The notes under the pieces are model-generated. The model had not been told where the DNA came from. It saw only the letters and a list, made by a program, of their open reading frames with translations, and made no database searches. A stretch of DNA of 24,136 nt. It comes from Clostridia bacterium (GTDB taxonomy: Bacteria; Bacillota; Clostridia; Christensenellales; Aristaeellaceae). How positions within the stretch are numbered: position 1 is the stretch's first letter; every line of letters begins with the position of its first letter. Location of the stretch: NCBI GenBank assembly GCA_017469605.1, contig JAFUGB010000190.1, positions 1-24,136 on the forward strand. The letters are read 5' to 3'. The position numbers and the translations under genes are program-made. Below are positions 14,108 through 21,896 of this stretch, one piece after another.

Positions 14108-16201
14108 TTACTCGGTGATTTCAGCGTAATAATCAAGCAAGGCTTCCCAGGCACCTTCCTTGATATCCAGATACTGCGCGCCCATCATGTTGTCAGTCAC
14201 ATATTCGGCGGCTTCCTCGGGATCGCCCATGCCTTCAGCGGTGAAGCCGGAAGCAATGATATCAACAAACGCATTCTCCTGGTCCTTGCCAGACTGGAAC
14301 TTGCTGTTCAGCTCGGTATAGGTGCCCAGCTCCTGGTTTTCGTTCGTGGTGGTGGGCAGCACGGTGGGAACGGAGGTGTACCACTGGTTCTCGGCCACAG
14401 CCAGTTCGGGGTGCTTGATGGTGCCCAGACCGATGGCAGTGGAGATACGGCCGGCGCCCTCGCGGCCAACCTCGTGCGTGCACTGGTACTCGAAGGCCTG
14501 GCTCTTCATGAAGCTCAGGGTAGAACCCAGATACTGACGGGCATAGTTTGTATAGTTACCGGTGATAGAGGGCAGCCCCCACAGTTCCTCACGGGTAGCG
14601 TCAGCAATCTCGGGCATTTCCTTACCGTTGAACAGGAAGGTGACATAGGAACCGTCGGCATTGGTCTTGATGAAGGCATCGGGACCATAGCTCATCAGGA
14701 TGGTGCCCTCGTCGGAATAGGCATAATCGATCAGGGACAGGGCGGCATACAGCTTGTCATCGTTGCCGGCCACGCCAGCCTTGGAAATGCCCCAGCCGTC
14801 GGTCTTGACCGAACGCCAGGACTCGGTGAAGCGCATATACACGCCATTCTCGTCGGTGCCGTCGAACCAGCGGGCAACAGGAACCATCACAGCCATGTAC
14901 TTTTCGCCGGCGGCGTTGTCCAGCTTGGTCTCGTTGTACAGCGTCTGGGTCTGGTTGTAGTCATAGTGCATGAAGCCCAGATCCTGCTCCAGGTAGTTGG
15001 CGGTCTTCACATCTTCCCCGTTGATGAATGCCTGGGAGATCAGGCCCTCTTCAGCCAGCGCGTGCATGCGCTCCAGGGCTTCGTAGGTAGCCACTTCCTG
15101 ACGGGCGTCATGCAGCTCGCCATCGGTATCCACATACAGGTAATCCTGGCGGGATTCCATGCCGCGCACGCCAAACAGGTGGCCGGCAAAGCGGAACATA
15201 TCCACGCGGCGCTGGTTGTTGGCGTCCTCACGGGAGAACAGGCCCTGGATGGTATCGGTGCCGTTCAGCGTCTGGGGATTGGACACCACGCAGCGCAGCA
15301 GGGCAACCAGTTCGTCAGCATCCCAAGCGGCGTTCTGGCCGATGAACAGATCGGCGCGATTGGTGCCGTAGTATCCGTCATAGGCTTCGTCGATGTAGGT
15401 ACGCAGCATGTTGACAGCAGCCACGCCGTCCAGGGCGCCGGCATCGTTCATCTTGGCAACGATGTTGCCCGCTTTGTCATAATCCTTGGTCACGATTTCG
15501 GTGGCGGTGCCATCGGCAGTGGGGGTTTCAATCTCCACCTTGCCCTCGGTGGGCATATAGGGAGTATACACGGCGGGAGCCAGCTCCTTGGAGGCATCAG
15601 CGGTGAATTCGCCTTCGCCGTTCAGCAGCTTTTCAACCCAGTCCACGCGCATCAGGGGCATACGCTCGATATCGTTTACACCGTCGAAGTAGGGGCTGAA
15701 GTAGATGGCGCCGGTATCGGTGTTGCCGGTGATGGACAGCTTAACGATGGGGTTCTCATCCAGATACGCCTTGAAGTTTGGCATCTGATCCAGGTATTCG
15801 GCAATATTGATCACCAGGCCGGCCTCGCCAGCTTCGCTCAGCTTGGCGGCGGTACCGGACAGCATGTCCACCTGATCCAGCTGCTCTTTCCAGTAATCAA
15901 ACTCCTTGGAAGCGCTGTTGCCCTGATACTTATCCTCAAAGACAACGTTCAGCTTTTCCTGAACGGCCACCCAGGTGGGCTTCAGATCGCCGGAGTTATA
16001 GGTTTTGCCGTCGGCCAGGGTGATGCCCTCGCCCGCCACTTCGGGATCAAAGAACAAACCGGTCTTGGAGTTATTGTAGCCGGTGGCCATGCGCAGCACA
16101 GTACCTTCGGCATAGGGAAGCGCTGATTCGGCGGAAGCAGTCACCATAAACAGGGACAGAACCATCGCGCAGACCAGCATCAGGGACAGAAGGCGTTTCA
16201 T
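14108..16201 (-). CDS. Extracellular solute-binding protein of a carbohydrate ABC importer
   Basis: The 697-residue protein begins with a clear signal peptide (MKRLLSLMLVCAMVLSLFMV), with a probable signal peptidase I site after Ala24 (ASA-ES). There is no lipobox; the only Cys nearby (Cys11) is inside the hydrophobic core and preceded by Val. The mature protein is acidic and carries the general sequence style of LipO/YtcQ-type binding proteins that pair with LplB/YtcP permeases, but is longer than the usual ~500 residues. It binds the oligosaccharide outside the cell and delivers it to the permeases encoded just upstream. AAGGAGG precedes the ATG. It is followed by a strong stem-loop that probably raises its relative expression. 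Confidence 0.88.
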   Translation of the reverse strand: MKRLLSLMLVCAMVLSLFMVTASAESALPYAEGTVLRMATGYNNSKTGLFFDPEVAGEGITLADGKTYNSGDLKPTWVAVQEKLNVVFEDKYQGNSASKEFDYWKEQLDQVDMLSGTAAKLSEAGEAGLVINIAEYLDQMPNFKAYLDENPIVKLSITGNTDTGAIYFSPYFDGVNDIERMPLMRVDWVEKLLNGEGEFTADASKELAPAVYTPYMPTEGKVEIETPTADGTATEIVTKDYDKAGNIVAKMNDAGALDGVAAVNMLRTYIDEAYDGYYGTNRADLFIGQNAAWDADELVALLRCVVSNPQTLNGTDTIQGLFSREDANNQRRVDMFRFAGHLFGVRGMESRQDYLYVDTDGELHDARQEVATYEALERMHALAEEGLISQAFINGEDVKTANYLEQDLGFMHYDYNQTQTLYNETKLDNAAGEKYMAVMVPVARWFDGTDENGVYMRFTESWRSVKTDGWGISKAGVAGNDDKLYAALSLIDYAYSDEGTILMSYGPDAFIKTNADGSYVTFLFNGKEMPEIADATREELWGLPSITGNYTNYARQYLGSTLSFMKSQAFEYQCTHEVGREGAGRISTAIGLGTIKHPELAVAENQWYTSVPTVLPTTTNENQELGTYTELNSKFQSGKDQENAFVDIIASGFTAEGMGDPEEAAEYVTDNMMGAQYLDIKEGAWEALLDYYAEITE

Positions 16202-16221
16202 GTTTATTCCTCCTTAAAAAA

Positions 16222-17112
16222 TTATTCCTTCACACCGCCGGCGTTGGTGCCTTTGGCGAAGTACTTCTGGATAAAGGGATAGATGATCAGGATGGGGATG
16301 ATCGAGCAGATGATCAGGGCGTAAATCACCGAGTCTGACGCGTACGCGCGATTCCAGCCGGCCATCTGTTCCGGGTCGGTATACATCTCCAACTGCAGTC
16401 GGATAAACACCTGCAAGGGATGCTCGTTGGCGTTGGAAATCATCTGGCGCGCCCAGAAATAGCCGTTCCAGCGGCTGATGGCAAAGAACAAAGCCACGGT
16501 GGCGATGGTGGATTTGCTCATGGGGATATACACCTTGCTGAGCACCTGGAATTCGGTGGCGCCGTCCACGATGGCGGCCTCCTCGATTTCCCCGGGCACG
16601 TTTTCAAAGGCATTGCGCAGCAGGATGATGTTCATGGCCGCCATACCCATGGCGATGACCACCAGCCATTTATCGTCCATGATGCCGATGGCGCGGAATA
16701 CCTTCTGGGTATCCAGGTAGTTCAGGTACTGCGGTACGATACCGGCGCTGAACCACATGGTGAACACCAGGAAAAAGTTAAAGGTTTTACGGAACAGCAG
16801 GCGCTTTTTGCTAAGCGCGTAAGCGCCCAGGATGGACACGCCCAGCGCCCAAATGGTGCCGTAGCAGGTCAGGAACAGCGTGTTGGAATAGGCGTTCCAG
16901 AACATATTATTCTGGAACATCATCTGGAAGGCTTCAAACTGCACATCCTTGGGGAACAGCACCACCTGGCCGTATTCCACCGCGTGACGTCCGCTGAGCG
17001 AAGCCGACACGGCATACAGGAAGGGATACAGGCATCCCAGCGCAAAGACCGTCAGCAAAGTGTAGCTGAGCACCTTGAAGATCAGTTCGGAGATTTCAAG
17101 CTTTCTTTTCAT
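16222..17112 (-). CDS. Carbohydrate ABC transporter permease, YtcP-like (MalG-type)
   Basis: The 296-residue protein has six predicted membrane helices and the cytoplasmic EAA loop (EIEEAAIVDGATEFQVLSKV, ~175-195) that docks the ATPase. The C-terminus (IIYPFIQKYFAKGTNAGGVKE) ends in the typical GxxxGxVKE-like signature of YtcP/MalG permeases. Length is normal. It lies 12 nt after the LplB-like gene and 20 nt before the binding protein gene, and forms the second half of the heterodimeric channel. Confidence 0.95.
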   Translation of the reverse strand: MKRKLEISELIFKVLSYTLLTVFALGCLYPFLYAVSASLSGRHAVEYGQVVLFPKDVQFEAFQMMFQNNMFWNAYSNTLFLTCYGTIWALGVSILGAYALSKKRLLFRKTFNFFLVFTMWFSAGIVPQYLNYLDTQKVFRAIGIMDDKWLVVIAMGMAAMNIILLRNAFENVPGEIEEAAIVDGATEFQVLSKVYIPMSKSTIATVALFFAISRWNGYFWARQMISNANEHPLQVFIRLQLEMYTDPEQMAGWNRAYASDSVIYALIICSIIPILIIYPFIQKYFAKGTNAGGVKE

Positions 17113-17124
17113 GCTGGCCTCCCC

Positions 17125-18183
17125 TTAATACAGCGATGTATTGGCCGCTTTGCGGGCGATGGTATTGGCGCCAATCACCAGCAGCATGCCCACCACGTTG
17201 TTCATCATTTCAGCGGCGCTGGCAATGCCGGTGCCGGCTCCGCCGGACAAGCCGGTACGGTAGGACAGGGTGGAAATTACATCGGCGGTCACATAGGTTT
17301 TGGTGTTATACAGCAGCAAAACCTTTTCATAACCGATGTTCAGCAGCGAGCCGATGCGGGTAATCAGCATGATCACAATGGTGGAAAGGATGCTGGGCAG
17401 CACCACATAGCGCATCTGCGCCCATTTATTGGCGCCGTCAATCTGCGCCGCCTCATAGCTGGTGGGCGCAATGGCGATGATGGCCGCAAAGTATACAATG
17501 CTGTCATAGCCCGCGCCCTCCCAGATGCCGCTGATCTGGTAAATCGCGCGGAAGAAGCCGGGATTATTGAGCAGGCCCGCGTTGCCAACCTCCTCGGAAA
17601 TAAGGCCCAGTTTGACCAGCGCCTGGCTCACAATACCCATCTGGCCAATGATGGAGCCCTGCTTAACCAGCATGGTCACCAGAGAGGTCATAACAACCGT
17701 GGACATGAATTTGGGCAGGTAGGTAAGCACCTGGTAGACGCTGCGGGCGGCGTTGGAGCGGATCTCATTGAAGAAAAGCGCCAGGATGATGGGCATGGGG
17801 AACCCGAAGCAAAGCCCATAGAAGCTGAGCAGGAAGGTATTGCGCATGGCCATCCAGAAATTGGAGCTCAGGCTGTCTCCGCCCACCAGCAGGCGCTTAA
17901 AGTAGCTGAAGCCGGAAAACAGCTGTTTGCTCACCGGCAGCACGGTATCCGATACCTTGAAGCAGCCCAGCAGCTCATACATGGGAAAATAGCGCCAGAA
18001 AAGGAACACGAGCAGCATCGGGACCAGCATAACGTAAAGCCGCCAGTCCTTCACGATCGTGCGTCCCACATGGAGCCAGTAGTGCTTTTCCACATCATCT
18101 CGAACCAACTGTTCGGGGTTTTCATGATAGGTGCCGCTGACTTTGTCATAGACCAAGTAATCCGCTGCCTTCACCTTCATCAA
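17125..18183 (-). CDS. Carbohydrate ABC transporter permease, LplB-like (MalF-type)
   Basis: The 352-residue protein has an N-terminal cytoplasmic extension of ~45 residues, then six predicted helices, beginning with YVMLVPMLLVFLFWRYFPMY as in LplB/YteP proteins. The EAA loop reads TSYEAAQIDGANKWAQMRYV. The extension, with the sequence DYLVYDKVSGTYHENPEQL, is longer than in most LplB proteins, which usually start close to the first helix. Two adjacent ATG codons are possible starts (18183 and 18180); AAGGAGG at 18190-18196 suits either. The first ATG overlaps the stop of the preceding gene as ATGA. Confidence 0.94.
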   Translation of the reverse strand: MMKVKAADYLVYDKVSGTYHENPEQLVRDDVEKHYWLHVGRTIVKDWRLYVMLVPMLLVFLFWRYFPMYELLGCFKVSDTVLPVSKQLFSGFSYFKRLLVGGDSLSSNFWMAMRNTFLLSFYGLCFGFPMPIILALFFNEIRSNAARSVYQVLTYLPKFMSTVVMTSLVTMLVKQGSIIGQMGIVSQALVKLGLISEEVGNAGLLNNPGFFRAIYQISGIWEGAGYDSIVYFAAIIAIAPTSYEAAQIDGANKWAQMRYVVLPSILSTIVIMLITRIGSLLNIGYEKVLLLYNTKTYVTADVISTLSYRTGLSGGAGTGIASAAEMMNNVVGMLLVIGANTIARKAANTSLY

Positions 18184-18764
18184 AATCCTCCTTTTTCTTC
18201 TTCCCGCTCCTTATTGACGCGGCGAAGGTAATGTATTTGATCCTCGAAAACGCCATCCAGCCGGCGGACAATCCAAACAATCAGCAATGTAAACAGATAA
18301 GAAACAACATCAGTCGTGATAAAGCCGACGGCCGCTTCGGGCTTTGCCCCCAGCAGCAGCGCCACGGCGGCACGTCCAAGCTGCATCAGCAGCAATACGG
18401 TAAACGCGTACAGCAGGCTTTTCAGGGAATCCTCCCGCAGCCGTTCGGCGCCCCAAAGCCTGATCCATAACAGCGCGCCAAGCCCCAGCAGGTTCCCCGC
18501 GCAATAGACAGCATATTGCCTGCCTGTCGCATGGGAAACCAAACAAAAGACAATACCTCCCACAACAGCATGCAATGCCGCCCATATTCCCCATCGCATC
18601 ATCACAATAGCGGTAATCGCGGCAACCAGGGAAACGGTATACGGCTCGCTGGGAAACCATTTTGTGGCCGCCGAAACGATGACCGTTTCAAATACAATCA
18701 GCATCAGGGCGAACAATGACAGGTCAACGGCCCTGTACCGGCCGACCGTCATTTGTCCTTTCAC
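18180..18764 (-). CDS. Membrane protein of unknown function (accessory A), first gene of the operon
   Basis: The 194-residue protein starts at GTG 18764-18762, chosen because GGGAGG (complement of 18772-18777) lies 7 nt upstream. Five or six hydrophobic segments are visible (about 13-32, 43-58, 60-78, 86-103, 115-138 and 148-166), with a highly charged tail (RRVNKEREEEKGGF). The compact multi-helix form recalls small membrane S-components, but there is no motif to support that. It leads the transporter operon and overlaps the LplB-like gene, so it is expressed first and coupled to it. Function unknown. Confidence 0.8.
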   Translation of the reverse strand: MKGQMTVGRYRAVDLSLFALMLIVFETVIVSAATKWFPSEPYTVSLVAAITAIVMMRWGIWAALHAVVGGIVFCLVSHATGRQYAVYCAGNLLGLGALLWIRLWGAERLREDSLKSLLYAFTVLLLMQLGRAAVALLLGAKPEAAVGFITTDVVSYLFTLLIVWIVRRLDGVFEDQIHYLRRVNKEREEEKGGF

Positions 18765-18815
18765 GCCCTCACCTCCCGTTTTTTTAACGGCTGATTCTTT
18801 CTATAAATTTAGTTT

Positions 18816-18821
18816 ATTATA
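18816..18821 (-). promoter_or_regulatory. -10 box of the transporter operon
   Basis: TATAAT on the minus strand lies 51 bp upstream of the first start codon. No acceptable -35 is found at 16-18 bp (GTACGA at 17), which fits a promoter that needs an activator. The candidate operator at 18866-18882 lies about 57-73 bp upstream of the likely transcription start. Confidence 0.6.
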
Positions 18822-18840
18822 CGTTCTTTTGTCCCAAATC

Positions 18841-18882
18841 GTACATAGCCAAAACGCATCGACTTATGTACAAAATAGACAT
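18841..18882. promoter_or_regulatory. Candidate AraC operator copy 2 with overlapping inverted repeat
   Basis: ATGTACAAAATAGACAT at 18866-18882 matches the 17-bp motif at 8667-8683 in 14 positions. It overlaps a second structure, the inverted repeat GTACATA (18841-18847) and TATGTAC (18865-18871), 24 bp centre to centre. Both lie upstream of the operon's -10. Confidence 0.55.
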
Positions 18883-18958
18883 TTTCCATATAAAATTTCC
18901 ATTTCACCTTGTTAATATTTTGTCATATTTCGGTCTTTTTATCAAGAATGACGGATAG

Positions 18959-18989
18959 AAAAAACAGACCGCGGTGGGATTCCACGGTC
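18959..18989 (-). terminator. Rho-independent terminator of the GerM-like gene
   Basis: On the minus strand a stem GACCGTGG/CCAC-GGTC (18968-18989, with a 3-nt bulge) is followed, after TG, by six T (complement of 18959-18964). It lies 24 nt past the stop of the GerM-like gene. Confidence 0.75.
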
Positions 18990-19012
18990 CGATGCGGCCT
19001 GCTTATATTTTT

Positions 19013-20056
19013 TTAATCGATTTCGATCACGCCGGGATAATAGCTGATCACTTCAGCCTCCTGATTGATCCATGTGGCCGTAGCCTCCCCAGGCAAATCA
19101 TAGGGCTGGCCTTCCACCGAGAGCTTTACCTCTTTCACCCCCGGGAACTGGGATGCGGTATACACGATCGCGCGGAGCATCTGCAGCTTATCGGTATCTG
19201 CGTCATGATTGAATTCGCTGGTCAGGTCGATGCTGACCACGCCATTTTTCATTTGAACGCTTTTCACGCCGCACCCTTCGGGAACGCTGCGCTCCAGGCC
19301 GCTGTCCGCCCTGGGGCCGCGGCACAGCTCCACCATGGCCGTTACGGGATCAGCGTCTGAATATACCACCCTGGTCACAGGCACCAGCATCCGCCCGCTC
19401 TGGGATGGAAAGTACAAACGCACCAGACTGGCATTGGCGTCTGTGCCGTCAAAAGTGGCCACCGTTTCCATATTGATGTCTTTTGCCGTAAACACACCGG
19501 ACACATCGGTTCCGTAGGTCAGCTTGGAACGGGACTGTCCGTCGAACAGGAAGGATACTTCCTTGACCGTGGGGAATTCGGCCAACGTCTGCGCCACCGC
19601 GCCGACCATCAGGCTTTCGGCTTCGGCGCTGACGCAGGAAAGCGCGTCCTTGCCCATATCCACCCGGGCCCGGCCATCACTGAGATCCAGATCAAAGGTG
19701 GTACCTTCCGGAACGCAGGGCTTCAGCCCCATTCTGGCAGCCGCGGCGTCATTTTCAGCGCTTTGGACCAGAAGGCTCAGCGCCGCCTTTGCGATACCGT
19801 CGGTTTTTTCCACCTGTGTGGTCACGGGCACCAGATATCCTTCGCCATCCTGATAATACACCGTCACCGGCTGAAGATCCGCCGGAGGGGCCGTGGGCAG
19901 CGTCACCGCGGCGGCTCCCTGCGCCAGTTGACTTTCCTCATAGCGGCTCATGGCCGTTTCGTTGCCGCGCAATGCCAGTGCCACCACCAGCGCCGCCGAA
20001 GCCATTACCAGCAATCGTTCCACATTCACCCGGGTCACTTTTAATTTGATTTTCAC
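19013..20056 (-). CDS. GerM-like protein with two GerMN domains
   Basis: The 347-residue protein has an N-terminal membrane anchor (VERLLVMASAALVVALAL, ~12-29), a linker rich in Ala/Pro, and two copies of the GerMN domain: about 62-190 (VTVYYQDGEGYLVPVT start) and about 210-330 (VRLYFPSQSGRMLVPVT start). Each carries the FPTVKEV/FPGVKEV-type motif near its end. B. subtilis GerM has the same two-domain layout, acts in sporulation and germination, and is a lipoprotein; here there is no lipobox cysteine, so an uncleaved anchor is more likely. It indicates a spore-forming lineage. AGGTGAAA precedes the ATG. It is divergent from rqcH and ends with its own terminator. Confidence 0.88.
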   Translation of the reverse strand: MKIKLKVTRVNVERLLVMASAALVVALALRGNETAMSRYEESQLAQGAAAVTLPTAPPADLQPVTVYYQDGEGYLVPVTTQVEKTDGIAKAALSLLVQSAENDAAAARMGLKPCVPEGTTFDLDLSDGRARVDMGKDALSCVSAEAESLMVGAVAQTLAEFPTVKEVSFLFDGQSRSKLTYGTDVSGVFTAKDINMETVATFDGTDANASLVRLYFPSQSGRMLVPVTRVVYSDADPVTAMVELCRGPRADSGLERSVPEGCGVKSVQMKNGVVSIDLTSEFNHDADTDKLQMLRAIVYTASQFPGVKEVKLSVEGQPYDLPGEATATWINQEAEVISYYPGVIEID

Positions 20057-20088
20057 CTATTTCACCCCTTGCATGTTGCTGTGAAACA

Positions 20089-20117
20089 TTGTATGCGGAA
20101 GATTTTTGTGCTATGAT
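20089..20117 (+). promoter_or_regulatory. Candidate promoter of rqcH
   Basis: TATGAT (20112-20117) lies 17 bp after TTGTAT (20089-20094). The -10 is good, the -35 only partial. The rqcH start is 18 bp downstream. Confidence 0.5.
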
Positions 20118-20135
20118 TGCAGAGGGTGATACTTT

Positions 20136-21875
20136 ATGCCATTGGACGGATTAACCCTTGGCTTTATGGCCAGGGAATTGCATGCGGCGCTGGAAGGCGC
20201 GCGGATCGAGCGCGTGACCCAGCCCGAAAAAGATATGCTGCTGCTGTTTTTGCGCAATAACGGGAAAAATCATAAGCTGATCCTTTCGGCCAGCCCCAGC
20301 TTTGCCCGGGCACACCTGACCGAGGGGCAGTTCGTCAACCCGCTGAACGCGCCCATGTTCTGCATGCTGATGCGAAAGCACCTGACGGGCGGCAAGGTGA
20401 TTGCCGTCCGCCAGCTGAACGGCGACCGAATTCTGCTGCTTGATCTTGAAGCCCAGGATGAACTGGGCGTCATGCATCCTTATCAGCTGTACCTGGAAGC
20501 CATGGGACGTCACAGCAATCTTACATTGGTGCGGGACGGCCGCATCATAGACGCCATCCGCCATGTGACTGATGACATGAGCCGCGTTCGGCAGGCGCTG
20601 CCCGGGCTTCCCTTTACCCTGCCCCCCGCGCAGGATAAACTGTCTCCGGCGGAGGCCCATGCCGAAGCGCTGTTCAAACGGATGAACGGGTTTGACGGCC
20701 GGCTTGATAAAGCCTTTTCCATGCACATATCAGGGCTATCTTCCATCGCCGCCCGGGAGCTTTGCCTGCGGATGACCGGCAGTGAACAGACGCAACTCGA
20801 TGAAGCGCACCTGTACGAAATCTGTGAAAAACTCGCGGCATTTCTGCACCAGCTGCCCGATATGGCCCAGCCCACGCTGCTCCGGGGAGAGGACGGCGTT
20901 GCCGCCGATGTGTTCCCTTATCTGTATCTTTCCTATCCTGCGGACCGGCAGCAGCCCATGCCCAGCTTATCCCAGGCATTGGACGCCTTCTATGACGGCC
21001 GTGACCGGCGGGATCGGATGCAGCAGCGCTCGGCCAGCCTGCGCAAGCTGCTGAAGAACCACCTGGAGCGCAGCGAAAAAAAGCTCGCCCTGCAGGAAGA
21101 GGAATTGCTGGGCGCCTCCCGCAGCGAAGAATACCGGGTCATGGGCGAGCTGCTCAACGCCCATTTATACGAGGTACCCCGGGGCGCCGAAGCTGTAACG
21201 CTGGACAACTATTATGACGGACAGCCGCTGCGCGTCCCGCTGGACGTGCGCCTGTCCCCCGCCCAAAACGCCCAGCGGTATTTCAAGAGGTATCAGAAAG
21301 CGCGCGCCGCCGCCAGGCTGGCTGCCGACCAAAAGGAAAAAACGCTGCGCGAAATCGCCGTGCTGGAGGCAGCGCTCTGCGATCTGGATAGCTGCGAAGG
21401 TGAGGAGGATATTGCCGATATCCGCCGGGTTTTAAGGGAAGAGGGGCTGATGAAGCCTGTTGCCGCCGACCGCAAAAAGCAGCAAAAAAGCCAGCGGCAA
21501 TCGGCCCCCATGCGCTTTTTGTCCCCGGACGGTATTCCAATATCCGTGGGCAAAAACGCTTTGCAGAACGAGCGCCTTACCATGGGCGCAAAGGGCGAAG
21601 ATATTTGGCTGCACGCCAAGGACATGCCAGGCTCCCATGTGATCATCCATACCGAAGGAAAGCCGGTCAGCGATGAAACGCTGCTGTGCGCCCTGCGCCT
21701 GGCCGCCTGGTACAGCAAAAGCAAAGGACAATCGGTGCCCGTGGACGTAACACTGCGAAAGTATGTAAAAAAGCCCTCCGGCACGCCGGTGGGATTTGTC
21801 ACCTTTGCCCATCAAAGCAATTATATAATCCAGGCAAATGAAGGAGATATTCAAAAAATCACCGTTCAGAAATAA
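20136..21875 (+). CDS. rqcH: RqcH (NEMF/NFACT-family ribosome quality-control factor)
   Basis: RqcH binds obstructed 50S subunits carrying stalled nascent chains and recruits tRNA-Ala to add C-terminal alanine tails that mark them for proteolysis. The 579-residue protein has the full layout: NFACT-N (1-~200), a helix-hairpin-helix part, a long coiled-coil region (~290-440, with RDRMQQRSASLRKLLKNHLERSEKKL) and the C-terminal NFACT-R domain (~455-560, SPDGIPISVGKNALQNERLT and DIWLHAKDMPGSHVII). The essential Asp97-Arg98 pair known from B. subtilis falls at exactly 97-98 here (NGDRILLLD). GAGGGTGA precedes the ATG. Older annotations call it fibronectin-binding protein A. Confidence 0.97.
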   Translation: MPLDGLTLGFMARELHAALEGARIERVTQPEKDMLLLFLRNNGKNHKLILSASPSFARAHLTEGQFVNPLNAPMFCMLMRKHLTGGKVIAVRQLNGDRILLLDLEAQDELGVMHPYQLYLEAMGRHSNLTLVRDGRIIDAIRHVTDDMSRVRQALPGLPFTLPPAQDKLSPAEAHAEALFKRMNGFDGRLDKAFSMHISGLSSIAARELCLRMTGSEQTQLDEAHLYEICEKLAAFLHQLPDMAQPTLLRGEDGVAADVFPYLYLSYPADRQQPMPSLSQALDAFYDGRDRRDRMQQRSASLRKLLKNHLERSEKKLALQEEELLGASRSEEYRVMGELLNAHLYEVPRGAEAVTLDNYYDGQPLRVPLDVRLSPAQNAQRYFKRYQKARAAARLAADQKEKTLREIAVLEAALCDLDSCEGEEDIADIRRVLREEGLMKPVAADRKKQQKSQRQSAPMRFLSPDGIPISVGKNALQNERLTMGAKGEDIWLHAKDMPGSHVIIHTEGKPVSDETLLCALRLAAWYSKSKGQSVPVDVTLRKYVKKPSGTPVGFVTFAHQSNYIIQANEGDIQKITVQK

Positions 21876-21896
21876 CAAATGAAAGGAAGGTACGCC

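Noticed and set aside
14060..16126. 688-codon open frame on the plus strand
   Set aside because: It is exactly antisense to the solute-binding protein, has no ribosome binding site or recognisable domain, and a His/Gly/Gln-rich composition typical of antisense shadows.
16420..18231. 603-codon open frame on the plus strand
   Set aside because: Antisense to the two permease genes, which have clear EAA loops and helices; the plus frame is His/Gln/Asp-rich with no membrane or domain features.
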